Shown: positions 25,623 through 35,653, counted from the first letter of the stretch. The stretch: DNA of 56,968 nt from Betaproteobacteria bacterium (GCA_003153475.1 PLYT01000024.1:1-56968); one strand, 5' to 3'. The notes: generated by a model not told the origin, from the letters alone. Translations and numbers: made by a program.

Positions 25623-25942
25623 GGGCTCAGTCCATTCAGTGGCAGGCCGGCGCGCACCCAACCGGCGATGCCTCCGCCGAGATTGCAGGCGTTGGCGAAG
25701 CCGCGCTCAACCAGGTAGGCGCAAGCTTGCGCCGAGCGCGCGCCCGAGTGACAAATGACAACGAGCGGCGTATCGCTGTCGAACTCCGACAGCCGCGTCG
25801 GCAGGGTCGACAACTCGATGTGCAGCGCGCCGCCTATCGTTCCGCCGGCCAGTTCGCCTGCCGTGCGAACGTCGACGACACGCGGCGCTTCGCCGCTGTC
25901 GAGCAGGCGCTGCAATTCCGTTGCATCGATTGTCTGGAACAT
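25619..25942 (-). CDS. single-domain rhodanese sulfurtransferase
   Basis: This 107-residue cytoplasmic protein is a single rhodanese domain. It has VVDVRTAGELAGGTIGGALHI, the active-site loop CHSGARSAQ with the catalytic Cys (about residue 64), and NLGGGIAGW near the end. It probably feeds persulfide sulfur to TusA, whose gene overlaps it, and the thioredoxin that follows may recycle it. An extended -10 promoter lies upstream at 25969-25976. Confidence 0.93.
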   Translation of the reverse strand: MFQTIDATELQRLLDSGEAPRVVDVRTAGELAGGTIGGALHIELSTLPTRLSEFDSDTPLVVICHSGARSAQACAYLVERGFANACNLGGGIAGWVRAGLPLNGLSP

Positions 25943-25968
25943 TCGAAACGAGCTCGATCAAACGTCGA

Positions 25969-25976
25969 ATTATAGC
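25969..25976 (-). promoter_or_regulatory. extended -10 promoter for rhodanese-tusA-thioredoxin
   Basis: On the minus strand the sequence reads TGCTATAAT, an extended -10 element with a perfect TATAAT (25969-25974), 27 bases upstream of the rhodanese start. No good -35 is seen, which is usual for this promoter class. Confidence 0.55.
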
Positions 25977-26006
25977 AAACGGCGGAAGTGATTCCCTCGA
26001 CAGCGG

Positions 26007-26513
26007 TCAGCGCCGCAGGCGCGTCAAGAGCGCGCTGGTCGAGCGTCCCGGCAGCAGCGGTATCGCCTCGAAGCGCCCGCCCCAGGCAATGACTTCGGCC
26101 GCGCCAACGGTGGTGGCCGCGGTGTAATCGGCGCCCTTGACGATGATGTCGGGATGGCATGCCAGAACGAGCTCGAGCGGGGTGTCTTCGTCGAAGGCAA
26201 TGACCAGACTCACCGCTTCGAGCGCTGCCACGACCGCGATGCGATCCTCGAGCGGATTGATCGGCCGATCGCCGCCCTTGCCGAGGCGGCGCGCCGAAGC
26301 GTCGCTGTTGACGCCGACGACGAGCGACGCGCCGAGCCGTCGCGCATGGTCGAGATAGGTGACGTGGCCGCGGTGCAGGATGTCGAACACCCCGTTGGTG
26401 AATACCAGCGGCCGCGGCAGCGCGGCAAGCTGCGCCGCGAGCGTCTCGGCCGTCGCGATCTTGGGCGCGAAGCTCGGTGCCTCGGTCGCGGCCCGGTCGG
26501 ACGACACGCTCAA
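26007..26513 (-). CDS. rfaE2: D-glycero-beta-D-manno-heptose 1-phosphate adenylyltransferase
   Basis: The 168-residue nucleotidyltransferase makes ADP-heptose for lipopolysaccharide inner core. It shows VFTNGVFDILHRGHVTYLDHAR with the HxGH motif, VGVNSDASARRLGKG, RPINPLEDRIAVVAALEAV and HPDIIVKGADYTA, the hallmark of the C-terminal half of HldE as a separate protein. The start appears to be TTG 26513, overlapping the dolP stop as TTGA; GTG 26507 is the alternative. The heptose kinase (rfaE1) is not in the window; gmhA, an earlier step, lies in the same operon. Confidence 0.93.
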   Translation of the reverse strand: MSVSSDRAATEAPSFAPKIATAETLAAQLAALPRPLVFTNGVFDILHRGHVTYLDHARRLGASLVVGVNSDASARRLGKGGDRPINPLEDRIAVVAALEAVSLVIAFDEDTPLELVLACHPDIIVKGADYTAATTVGAAEVIAWGGRFEAIPLLPGRSTSALLTRLRR

Positions 26514-27097
26514 CTTAGGTATTCGAACACCTTGACGACGCGCTCCACGCCGCTGGTCGTGCGGGCGGTCTGGGCCGCGGCGTCGCCTTCGTCGTGCCGA
26601 ACGATGCCCATCAGATAGACGACGCGACGCTCGGTGACCACCTTGACGTGATTGATCTGGAAGTTGCGGGCCTCGACGAACCGGGCCTTGACCTTCGAGG
26701 TGATGAACGTGTCGTTGGTGCGCGCCGAAAGCGTGCTGGTTGGACCGATGACGAGCTCATTCTGCACGATACGCACCTTCGGCATCGACCGCACGATCTG
26801 CGCCACGTCGTTTTTAGACCCCTCGGTCGCAACCTCGCCGGTCAGCAGCACGATGCCGTTGTAGCTGGTCACGTTGACATGCATATCGCTTTTCAGGCGA
26901 TCGGCGATCTGGGCGACCGATTTGTCTTCGATCAGCTCGTCGTCGAGCTGCGCGCCGGTCGTTCGCCGGTCGGTGGCGATCTGCGCGGTCGCCGCGACGC
27001 CGCCTATCGCGATCGGAATGCAGCCGTTGAGCAGCACCGCGCCGGCGGCCAGCGACACGGTCGCGGCAATGTGCAGGATGGTATCGAGCGTCTTCAT
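26510..27097 (-). CDS. dolP: BON-domain outer membrane lipoprotein (DolP/YraP-like)
   Basis: The 195-residue lipoprotein has a signal peptide with lipobox LLNGC (Cys about residue 26). Two BON domains follow, with NVTSYNGIVLLTGEV in the first and KVVTERRVVYLMGIVRHDEGDAA in the second. The family supports outer membrane integrity at division sites. It sits directly after the SIS isomerase gene (24-base gap), as dolP does in E. coli. Its stop codon overlaps the rfaE2 start. Confidence 0.92.
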   Translation of the reverse strand: MKTLDTILHIAATVSLAAGAVLLNGCIPIAIGGVAATAQIATDRRTTGAQLDDELIEDKSVAQIADRLKSDMHVNVTSYNGIVLLTGEVATEGSKNDVAQIVRSMPKVRIVQNELVIGPTSTLSARTNDTFITSKVKARFVEARNFQINHVKVVTERRVVYLMGIVRHDEGDAAAQTARTTSGVERVVKVFEYLS

Positions 27098-27121
27098 TGG
27101 TTCCTTCCAGTTTCCCGGGAT

Positions 27122-28103
<982 letters not shown>

Positions 28104-28107
<4 letters not shown>

Positions 28108-29309
28108 CGCGCCGGCGATTCGGGGAACACGCGGCCGTCGCGGATGGTCATCACGCGACCCTCGCGGGCAAAGGCCCGCGACGGCAGCAGCGACAGGTGG
28201 CCGGTTGCGCCGTCGAGCTCGACGCGCTCGGGCGGCGTCGGCTCGGCGAGCATCTGCGCCAGCGCGAACGCATCGATGCCCAGTGCGTAGAGCCGCTGCA
28301 GCACCGGGTTTTCGAAATCGGGACGCGGTACGCCGGCGAACACCGGACTGTCGGGCTCGGCGAGCCACGGCACCTCGATATAGCGGACGTTTTCCAAGTC
28401 GAACAGCATCTGCTCCGACAGGCCGTCGGCGATCTGGCTGCTGGCGTAGACCCTTCCGCGCACGAACGACTTGGCGAGCGGCGCGTCGCTGGCGTCGACC
28501 GCGAGCAGCACCGCATCGATCGGCTGCGCGGCCAACTCGAGGCGCAACGCGCCGAGGCGCTCGGGGTTGGCGTCGAACTTGTACTCGCGCGGTGTCGCAC
28601 CCCCTTCGCGCCGCCACGCGGCGACGAACGACTGGCTGAATCGACGCTGAAACGGCGCGTCGCTGCCGACGACGGCGACCGCCTTGACGCCGTCGTCGCG
28701 GGCAACGTGCATCAGCAGCACCGCATCCTGCTCGACCGCGAGCGTCAACGCATAGACGCCGGCTGGCAAAGGCGCGCCGTCGTCGGCCTGGTTCAGCGCC
28801 AGCATCCGCGGTCGCAGGGGCGACATCGAGAGCACGGTCTTCAAGTCGTCGCGCGTCAGCGGGCCGACGGCGAGCGCGACGCCGTTTTGTGCGGCCGCGG
28901 CGAACGCGGGCAGCACGCCGTCGTCGCCGTGGGCGATGATCCGCACGCGCGCACCGGCGCCGGCGCGTGTGGCCGCGGCGACGAAGCCCGCCTTCACGGC
29001 GTCGGCGGCACGGCCGTAGGTCGCCGAGTCGAGCGGCAGGATCAACGCGATCGTCGTGCCGGCAGCGGGCGCGATCTGGGCTCCGGGTGCGAGCGACGGT
29101 GCGCGCGGCGCGACAGGCGTTAGCGTCGAGGTCGAGGAAGGCGGCGGCAGCACCGGGGGCGGAACGCCTTCGACCGCAGGCGCGATCGGCTCCGCGCTTG
29201 GCGGCGGAGGCGCGCGGCCCGACAATGGCGGCGTGACGGTGCACGCGCCGACGCCGAGCACCATGGCGGCGAGCGCCGTCGCGCGCAGCCATGCCGGCAG
29301 TCGGGCCAT
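28104..29309 (-). CDS. lpoA: LpoA-like penicillin-binding protein activator lipoprotein
   Basis: The 401-residue lipoprotein has a signal peptide with lipobox GVGAC, a Pro/Ser-rich linker of about 60 residues and a periplasmic-binding-protein-like domain (TIALILPLDSATYGRAADAVKAGF, VVGSDAPFQRRFSQSFVAAW, YASSQIADGLSEQMLFDLENVRYIEVPWL). E. coli LpoA activates PBP1A from the outer membrane; its N-terminal TPR domain is missing here, so this is the short form. ATG 29309 gives a proper signal peptide, while 29330 would overlap the divergent rsmI start. No good ribosome binding site is seen. Confidence 0.88.
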
Positions 29310-29328
29310 CGAAAGGAAATCGTCGACC

Positions 29329-30210
29329 ATGAGCAGAGGGGAGCCGTTGCCGGCGCTGGACCGAACATTATATGTGGTGGCGACACCGATCGGTAACCTG
29401 CGCGACTTGAGCCTTCGCGCCCTCGACATGCTGGGCCAGGTCGACGTGATCGCGGCCGAGGACACGCGCGTGAGCGCCGGGCTGCTCGCGCACTATGGCA
29501 TCCGCGCGCGGCTGGTTTCGCTGCACGAGCACAACGAGCACAAGCGCGCCGCGGCGATCATCGAATCGCTGGCGGCGGGCAAGCGCGTGGCACTGGTCAC
29601 CGACGCCGGCACGCCGGCGATCAGCGATCCTGGAGCCGCGCTGGTGCGGGCGGTCTCGGCGGCGGGATATGCGATCGTGCCGATTCCCGGGCCCTCCGCG
29701 GTGACGACGGCGCTTTCCGCCGCCGGTATCGCAGCGCCGCAGTGGCTTTTCCTGGGCTTCCTGCCGGCCTCGGCAACCGCACGCCGCGCCGCGCTCGAAC
29801 GCGTGAACGCCTTGCCCTATGCGCTGGTCTTGTACGAGGCGCCGCACCGCATCGCCGCGACGGTGGCCGCCCTTACCGCCGCACTCGATCCGCAGCGCGA
29901 GATTTTTATCGCGCGCGAGTTGACCAAGCGCTTCGAAACGCTGCATCGCTCTTCGCTGGCCGACGCATCGGCGTGGCTCGCGGCCGATGCCGATCGCATG
30001 CGCGGCGAGTTCGTGCTGATCGTCGCGCCGCCGGGCAACACGGCGACCGAAGACGACGCGGGCGAGCACGACGCACTGTTGAAGCCGTTGCTCGCCGAGC
30101 TGCCGCTGGCCCAGGCGGTGCGCATTGCGGTCGCGCAATCGGGTGCGCCGCGCAATCGTCTTTACCAGCGCGCGCTGGCCTTGCAGAAAACGGTCAAGGC
30201 GACGTCGTAA
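29329..30210 (+). CDS. rsmI: 16S rRNA (cytidine1402-2'-O)-methyltransferase RsmI
   Basis: The 293-residue SAM-dependent enzyme methylates the ribose of C1402 in 16S rRNA. Family motifs: LYVVATPIGNLRDLSLRALDML, AEDTRVSAGLLAHYGI, VALVTDAGTPAISDPGAALVRA, PIPGPSAVTTALSAAGI, FLGFLPA and LYEAPHRI, with the C-terminal domain intact. AAGGA 11 bases upstream supports ATG 29329. It is divergent from lpoA with only 19 bases between start codons, and its last 17 bases overlap the end of the convergent hydrolase gene. Confidence 0.96.
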   Translation: MSRGEPLPALDRTLYVVATPIGNLRDLSLRALDMLGQVDVIAAEDTRVSAGLLAHYGIRARLVSLHEHNEHKRAAAIIESLAAGKRVALVTDAGTPAISDPGAALVRAVSAAGYAIVPIPGPSAVTTALSAAGIAAPQWLFLGFLPASATARRAALERVNALPYALVLYEAPHRIAATVAALTAALDPQREIFIARELTKRFETLHRSSLADASAWLAADADRMRGEFVLIVAPPGNTATEDDAGEHDALLKPLLAELPLAQAVRIAVAQSGAPRNRLYQRALALQKTVKATS

Positions 30211-30976
30211 CGACGAACTCGGCAATCGCCGCCACTGTCGCTTCGGGCTGGTCGCGATGCGGCGAGTGGCGGCAATCGGCGAGCTCGAGTCGCGCGACCT
30301 TGCCGCCGACCTGACGCTCGATGGCGTCGAGCTGGGCGGTGCTGCCGTATTCGTCGTCGAGCCCCTGGATCAGCAGCAGCGGACAGCGCACGCCCGGAAG
30401 GCAGCCTTCGATGTTCCAGCCGCGAAACCCGGGCGAAAGCCAGATGTCGTTCCAGCCGCGAAACGCGACATCCGGGTCGGCGTGATAGCGGCCGAGCCTG
30501 TCGCGGAGATCCGTGGTTTCGTATTCACGGCGCGCTTCGGCGATGCTCGCGATCGACACGTCCTCGACGAAGACATGCGGCGCGAGCGCGACCACGCCAC
30601 GCGCCGCGCGTCCGCCGCCCGATGCGGCGTGCAACAGCGCGATCGATGCGCCGTCGCTGTGTCCGATCAGCAGCGGATCCATGATCCCGAGCCGGTCGAG
30701 CAGCGCTGGCAGGATGCTCTGCGCCTCCTTGTGCATGTAGTCGGGCCTGCGCGGCAGCGCCGCCGGCGACGAGTGCCCATACCCCGGCCGCGAATAGACG
30801 AGGGTGGGGCAGCCGGTCGCGCCGGCCACGCGCTCGGGAAAGTCCTTCCACATCGCGAGCGAGCCCAATCCCTCGTGCAGAAAGACCAGCGTGGGCGCGC
30901 TTGCCGGTCCGGGAATGCGCAGGCATTCCAGCCGGTGTCCGGCGATGTCGACGAATTCGAATTGCGCCGGCGGCAT
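30194..30976 (-). CDS. alpha/beta hydrolase of the benzoate cluster
   Basis: The 260-residue cytoplasmic hydrolase has the oxyanion segment LVFLHEGLGSLAMW, SRPGYGHSSP, the nucleophile elbow GHSDGAS (about residue 108), an acid candidate in LIQGLDDEYGS and the catalytic His in DCRHSPHRDQP. It lies 14 bases after livF and is the last gene of the leftward benzoate operon. Hydrolases of this kind are common in box clusters and may act on an ester, lactone or thioester, but no specific substrate is shown. Its 3' end overlaps rsmI on the other strand by 17 bases. Confidence 0.88.
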   Translation of the reverse strand: MPPAQFEFVDIAGHRLECLRIPGPASAPTLVFLHEGLGSLAMWKDFPERVAGATGCPTLVYSRPGYGHSSPAALPRRPDYMHKEAQSILPALLDRLGIMDPLLIGHSDGASIALLHAASGGGRAARGVVALAPHVFVEDVSIASIAEARREYETTDLRDRLGRYHADPDVAFRGWNDIWLSPGFRGWNIEGCLPGVRCPLLLIQGLDDEYGSTAQLDAIERQVGGKVARLELADCRHSPHRDQPEATVAAIAEFVVTTSP

Positions 30977-30990
30977 CGATCGAGTGCCGG

Positions 30991-31701
30991 TCAGATACCC
31001 AGATGCTGCTCGCGCAGGCCCGGCTGCGCCGCGAGCTCGGCGGGCGAGCCGTCGAACACCTTGCGACCCTTGACCAGGATCACGCAGCGATCGGCGAGCT
31101 CGGCCAGCATCGCGAAATGCTTGTCGACGATGACCGTCGCGATGCCACCGTCGCGGATCGTGCGTATCGTGCGCCAGATCGCCGTCGCGATCAGCGGCGC
31201 CAGGCCCTCGGTCGCCTCGTCGAGGATCAGCAGGCGGGGATTGGTCAGCAACGCGCGGCCGATCGTCAGCATCTGCTGCTCCCCGCCCGACAGCTGGTTG
31301 CCGCGGTGACCGAGGCGCCCGGCGAGCGCGGGGAAGGTCGTCATCACCCGGTCGAACGTCCACGCGTTGGCGCCGGTGGCCGGGCGCACGGCGACCAGCA
31401 GGTTCTCGCGCACGGTCAGCGTCGGGAAAATCCCGCGATTCTCCGGTACGAACGCGACACCCAGGCGCGCGATGCGATGCGGCGGCAGATGCGTCGCCCT
31501 CGCGCCGTCGATGTCCACTTCGCCGGCACGCGGCCGGATCAGGCCCAGCATCGAGCGGAGCAAGGTCGTCTTGCCCATGCCGTTGCGGCCCATCAACGCG
31601 ACCACTTCGCCGGGGCCGATCGAGAAGTCGACACCCTGCAGCACGTGGCTGCTGCCGTAATAGCTGTGCAGCTTGCGCGCTTCGAGCAGCGGCGCGGCCA
31701 T
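30991..31701 (-). CDS. livF: ABC transporter ATP-binding protein (LivF family)
   Basis: A 236-residue ATPase with Walker A GRNGMGKTTLL, Q-loop region AFVPENRGIFPTLTVRENL, signature LSGGEQQML and Walker B RLLILDEATEGLAP. This is the LivF type of the branched-chain/aromatic uptake family. The placement beside benzoate-CoA ligase points to benzoate or a related aromatic acid as substrate. Its start and the livG stop share one base (TGATG). Confidence 0.93.
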   Translation of the reverse strand: MAAPLLEARKLHSYYGSSHVLQGVDFSIGPGEVVALMGRNGMGKTTLLRSMLGLIRPRAGEVDIDGARATHLPPHRIARLGVAFVPENRGIFPTLTVRENLLVAVRPATGANAWTFDRVMTTFPALAGRLGHRGNQLSGGEQQMLTIGRALLTNPRLLILDEATEGLAPLIATAIWRTIRTIRDGGIATVIVDKHFAMLAELADRCVILVKGRKVFDGSPAELAAQPGLREQHLGI

Positions 31702-32462
31702 CAGAGCGTGCTCACGGCTTCGGTGCCCAGGTAGGCGCGTTGCACGTCGGCATTGGCGCGGATCGCGTCCGGCGCGCCGCTCGCCAGGATCCTGCCGTTG
31801 ACCATCACCGTCAGCCGGTCCGCCAGCGCGAACACGGCGTCCATGTCGTGCTCGACCAGCAGGATCGCGTGGTCTGCGGCCAGGCGCTTGAGCAGCGCGA
31901 CGATGTGCGCCGATTCCTCCGGACCCATCCCGGCGAGCGGCTCATCGAGCAGCAGCACCGACGGCTGCGTCGCAAGCGCCATCGCGATTTCCAGCGAGCG
32001 GCGCTCGCCGTGCGACAGCGCGGCCGCCGGAATGCCGCCGCGCGAGGCGAGCCCGACGATCTTCAGCGCTGCGTCCGCCGCGGCGTTCCAGTCGCCGTAG
32101 CGCTCGGCGGGCTTCACCCAGCGGCCGAAGCTCTTGTGGCGCGACTGTGCTGCCAGCCGGCAATTTTCGAAGGCGGAAAAGGCGGCGAAGACATTGGTGT
32201 GCTGGAACGATCGCGCCACGCCGTGCTGCGCGATGCGATGCGACGGCCAGTGCGTGATGTCCAGCGCGCCCAGGTGGATCGTCCCGGTCGAGGGTCGCAA
32301 GTCTCCGGACAGGAGGTTGACCAGCGTCGACTTGCCGGCGCCGTTCGGGCCGATGACCGCGTGCACCGTCCTCGGCGCCAGCGACAGGCTGACGTCGTCG
32401 ACGGCGACCAGGCCGCCGAAGCGGCGGCCGAGCGTCGTCGTGGCCAGAACCGGCTCAGTCAC
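31701..32462 (-). CDS. livG: ABC transporter ATP-binding protein (LivG family)
   Basis: The 253-residue ATPase has Walker A GPNGAGKSTLVNLLSG, the LivG-type GVARSFQHTNVFAAFSAFEN, a signature region ALSHGERRSLEIAMAL (SHGE instead of SGGE) and Walker B VLLLDEPLAGMGPEES. The start is GTG 32462, overlapping the livM end by eight bases. It pairs with LivF to power the transporter. Confidence 0.92.
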   Translation of the reverse strand: MTEPVLATTTLGRRFGGLVAVDDVSLSLAPRTVHAVIGPNGAGKSTLVNLLSGDLRPSTGTIHLGALDITHWPSHRIAQHGVARSFQHTNVFAAFSAFENCRLAAQSRHKSFGRWVKPAERYGDWNAAADAALKIVGLASRGGIPAAALSHGERRSLEIAMALATQPSVLLLDEPLAGMGPEESAHIVALLKRLAADHAILLVEHDMDAVFALADRLTVMVNGRILASGAPDAIRANADVQRAYLGTEAVSTL

Positions 32463-33417
32463 CGTCGCCCTCGGGACGCGGCGCGCGCGACTTTATCCGC
32501 AGGCGATGCAGGCCGATCAGACCGTGCGGCAACAGCAGCACCGCGGCGACGATGAAGCCCCCCATCAGGAGCTGCCAATGTTTGGTCAGCGTGGAGAACC
32601 ATTCCTGCAGCAGCACGTAGGAAAAAGCGCCGAGCACCGCACCGAAGAGTGTTCCCATGCCGCCCAGGATCAGCATCATCAGCACGGCGCCCGACTGATG
32701 CCAGGCCATCATCTCCGGATTGACGAAGCCTTCCTTCGCTGCGGCGAGATAGCCGGCGAGTCCCGCGATCGTTCCCGCCAGCACAAAAGCGGCGAGCTTG
32801 TAGTGCAAGGTCGCATAGCCCAGCGCGCGCATCCGGTGTTCGTTCGCCTTGATGCCCTGCAGCGCCCGTCCGAACGGCGAGCGAAGGACGACGGCGAGGA
32901 GCGCGAAAACGATGGCGAGCAGTGCGAGCACGAAATAGTAGAAATGCAGGTCGTCGGCCAGATCCAGGCCCGGCAGATGCGCGTCGGGGCGCGTATTGAT
33001 GTAAATGCCGTCGGATCCTCCGGCGATGCGCGTGTCGTGGAAGAAGTAATACGCCATCTGGGCGAATGCCAGCGTCACCATGATGAAGTAGACGCCTGAC
33101 GTGCGCAGTACCAGCGCGCCGACCAGCAGCGCCGCTGCGGCGCTCGCCGCCAGCGCCAGCGGCAGCGTCAGCCAGACGTTGGCCGGATCCGCGGCTTGTG
33201 AGGCCAGCGCATAAGTGTAGGCGGCGATGCCGAAGTAGGCGGCGTGGCCCAGGCTGACGAGCCCCGTATAGCCGACGAGGAGATCGAGCGAGAGCGCGAA
33301 AATCGCCAGGATCATGATTTTGGTGACGAGCTGCAGATAGAATTTTTCCGCAGCCATCGGAAAAAGCAGCAGCAGGACGGTGGCGACGACGAGCCACGGC
33401 AGGAGGCTGCGCTTCAT
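32455..33417 (-). CDS. livM: ABC transporter permease (LivM family)
   Basis: The 320-residue membrane protein has about ten hydrophobic segments and the LivM pattern LVGYTGLVSLGHAAYFGIAAYTYAL, RSPFGRALQGIKANEHRMRALGY and LGGMGTLFGAVLGAFSYVLLQEW. It forms the channel with LivH. The C-terminus is basic and Pro-rich. Confidence 0.93.
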   Translation of the reverse strand: MKRSLLPWLVVATVLLLLFPMAAEKFYLQLVTKIMILAIFALSLDLLVGYTGLVSLGHAAYFGIAAYTYALASQAADPANVWLTLPLALAASAAAALLVGALVLRTSGVYFIMVTLAFAQMAYYFFHDTRIAGGSDGIYINTRPDAHLPGLDLADDLHFYYFVLALLAIVFALLAVVLRSPFGRALQGIKANEHRMRALGYATLHYKLAAFVLAGTIAGLAGYLAAAKEGFVNPEMMAWHQSGAVLMMLILGGMGTLFGAVLGAFSYVLLQEWFSTLTKHWQLLMGGFIVAAVLLLPHGLIGLHRLRIKSRAPRPEGDGD

Positions 33418-33441
33418 GCGACGTTCCGCGCGCGCCCTGTC

Positions 33442-34299
33442 TCACGCACGGCCGAACAGTCCCCGCGGACGGAACAAAAGCACGACCGCCATCAAAAGAT
33501 AAACGGCGATGCTCGCGAACTCGGGTACCAGCACCTTGCCGAACGTGTCGGCGAAGCCAATCAGCAGCGAGGCGATCAGCGCGCCCTTGAGCGAGCCGAT
33601 GCCGCCGATGACGACGATGACGAAGCACACGATCAGCACCTGGTTGCCCATGCCCGGAAAGACCGACGACACCGGTGCCGCGATCATGCCGGCGAAGGCC
33701 GCCAGCGCAACGCCCGCGGCGAACACCAGCGCGTGGATCCAGCGGATGTCGAGGCCGAGCGAGGTCGCCATTTCGGGATTCGACGCGGCGGCCCGGATCA
33801 TCATGCCGAAGCGCGTCTTCTGTATCGTCACGTACATGAGTCCTGCGAGCGCCAGGCAGACGGCCGAAATGAACAGCCGGTATACGGGGTACGACAGCGT
33901 CTCGGTCAACGGCAGCGAGGCGCCGAGCACCGCAGGAATCGCGACGCTGTGCACGTCGTCGCCGACGAGGACGCTGCGCAGCTCCTCGAAGATTAGGATC
34001 AGGCCGAACGTGAGCAGCACCTGGTACAGATGGTCTCGACGATACAGGCGGCTGATCAATGCCCATTCGAGAAGGAGGCCGAGCGCAGCGGCGAGGACGA
34101 TGCCCAGCGGCAGCGCGAGCCACAGGCTGCCGGTCAGCGACGACAGCGTGAACGCGAGGTAGGCGCCGATCATGTAGAAGCTGCCGTGGGCGAGATTGAT
34201 GACGCCCATGATGCCGAAGATCAACGTCAGACCACTCGCGACCAGGAACAGCAGCAGGCCGTACTGCACGCTATTGAGGATCTGGATCAGCCATTCCAC
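33442..34299 (-). CDS. livH: ABC transporter permease (LivH family)
   Basis: A 285-residue permease with the LivH pattern: YGLLLFLVASGLTLIFGIMGVINLAHGSFYMIGAYLAF, RTRFGMMIRAAASNPEMATSLG-like segment, and VIVVIGGIGSLKGALIASLLIGFADTFG. The start is GTG 34299. A strong terminator (34343-34372) stands between livJ and this gene, so livHMGF expression depends on read-through. Confidence 0.93.
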   Translation of the reverse strand: MEWLIQILNSVQYGLLLFLVASGLTLIFGIMGVINLAHGSFYMIGAYLAFTLSSLTGSLWLALPLGIVLAAALGLLLEWALISRLYRRDHLYQVLLTFGLILIFEELRSVLVGDDVHSVAIPAVLGASLPLTETLSYPVYRLFISAVCLALAGLMYVTIQKTRFGMMIRAAASNPEMATSLGLDIRWIHALVFAAGVALAAFAGMIAAPVSSVFPGMGNQVLIVCFVIVVIGGIGSLKGALIASLLIGFADTFGKVLVPEFASIAVYLLMAVVLLFRPRGLFGRA

Positions 34300-34342
34300 G
34301 GCGCGCTTCCGTCACGCGCCGGCATCGAGGTGCCGCGCGCGC

Positions 34343-34372
34343 AAAAAAAGAAGCGGGGACGACCGCCCCCGC
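34343..34372 (-). terminator. rho-independent terminator between livJ and livH
   Basis: On the minus strand the stem GCGGGG/CCCCGC with an 8-base loop is followed by TTCTTTTTTT. It lies 23 bases after the livJ stop. Partial termination here would give more binding protein than permease and ATPase. Confidence 0.82.
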
Positions 34373-34395
34373 CTTAGGTTGCCTGCGAACAAGTG

Positions 34396-35589
34396 CTAGG
34401 CCGCGGACATCTTGCAGCCGCGCGCCGGATCCTCCAGCGCTTTCCATGCGACGCCGATCACCTGGTTGGCATTGCCTTCGACGCGACGCAGGTAAATGTC
34501 CTGGATCGGATTGTGCGCCTTCGACATTGTCCATGGACCGCGCGGGCTGTCGATCTTGACCTTTTCCATCGCGCTGTAAAGCGCCTTGCGGTCGCCGAAG
34601 CTCCCCTTGACTGCGTTGAGCCCGCCATGCAGCAGCAGTGCGGCATCGTAGCCCTGGACCGCGTAGACGTCGGCCTGCACGCCGTATTTCTTGCCGTAGT
34701 TGTAGCGGAACAGCTTGTTTTTGGCGTTCTCGATGCCGTCGCCGTAGTGCAAGGTCGTCAGCAGGCCCTGCGCGGACGCGCCTTGCGCTTCGAGCGTGCC
34801 GTCGGTGAGGAAGCCGCTGCCGTATAACGGGATCTTGTCCTTGAGCCCGGCGGCCGCGTAGTCCTTGGTGAACTTGACCGCGCCGCCGCCAGCGAAAAAG
34901 ACGAACACCGCATCGGGTTTGAGCGAGGCGATTTCGGTGATGAACGGCTGGAATTCGACGTTCGGAAACGGCAGGTACATTTCCTTGACGATCGAGCCGC
35001 CGAGCTTGGTGAAACCCTCCTTGAAGCTTTCGATCGATTCCTCGCCGGCCCCGTATTTCCAGGTCAGCGTGACAGCCTTGCGATGCCCGCGCTCGTACAT
35101 GACCTTGCCCATCGGATGCGCGGGCTGCCAGTTCGAAAACGACGTGCGGAATATGTTCGGCGCGCACTGGCCGCCGGTGGCGGCGTTGGCGCCGGCGTTC
35201 GGGATGATCAAAAGCGTCCCGTTGTCGCGCGCCACCTTGACCATCGCCATCACGACGCCCGAGTGTACGGTGCCGACCAGGAGATCGACCTTGTCGCGCT
35301 GCACCAGCTTGTTCGCGTTGTCGGTCGCCTTCGACGGCTCCGACTCGTCGTCGACGGTGAAAAAATCGATCGCGCGGCCGCCGAGCATGCCGCCGTTTTC
35401 CTCGACCGCGAGGTTGAAGCCCTGCGTGATCGCCGTGCCGAGCGAGGCGTAGGTCCCCGTGTACGGCAGCATCATGCCGACTCGGAGCTTGGCGGTCTGG
35501 GCCCGCGCGATCGACGGCATAAGACTGCCTGTCGCGGCCGCGGCTGCAAGCAGGCCCGCCTGCTGGATGAACTGACGCCGGTCTGTCAT
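34396..35589 (-). CDS. livJ: ABC transporter substrate-binding protein (LivJ family), probably for benzoate
   Basis: This 397-residue periplasmic protein has a signal peptide with a twin-Arg start (MTDRRQFIQQAGLLAAAAATGS...SIARA). The mature part follows the Leu/Ile/Val-binding fold: LRVGMMLPYTGTYASLGTAITQGFNLAVEENGG, VDLLVGTVHSGVVMAM, IIPNAGANAATG and FVFFAGGGAVKFTKDYAAAGL. A strong GGAGGGG site precedes the start. It follows bclA by 64 bases. The Arg-Arg-Gln-Phe motif hints at Tat export, although Phe-Ile-Gln follows rather than the ideal consensus. Confidence 0.92.
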   Translation of the reverse strand: MTDRRQFIQQAGLLAAAAATGSLMPSIARAQTAKLRVGMMLPYTGTYASLGTAITQGFNLAVEENGGMLGGRAIDFFTVDDESEPSKATDNANKLVQRDKVDLLVGTVHSGVVMAMVKVARDNGTLLIIPNAGANAATGGQCAPNIFRTSFSNWQPAHPMGKVMYERGHRKAVTLTWKYGAGEESIESFKEGFTKLGGSIVKEMYLPFPNVEFQPFITEIASLKPDAVFVFFAGGGAVKFTKDYAAAGLKDKIPLYGSGFLTDGTLEAQGASAQGLLTTLHYGDGIENAKNKLFRYNYGKKYGVQADVYAVQGYDAALLLHGGLNAVKGSFGDRKALYSAMEKVKIDSPRGPWTMSKAHNPIQDIYLRRVEGNANQVIGVAWKALEDPARGCKMSAA

Positions 35590-35653
35590 GGCTTCCCCTC
35601 CGAAAGTATTGATCTTGTCGTCGTTGCGATGGTAGCAGCGGACTGGCCTTCCG

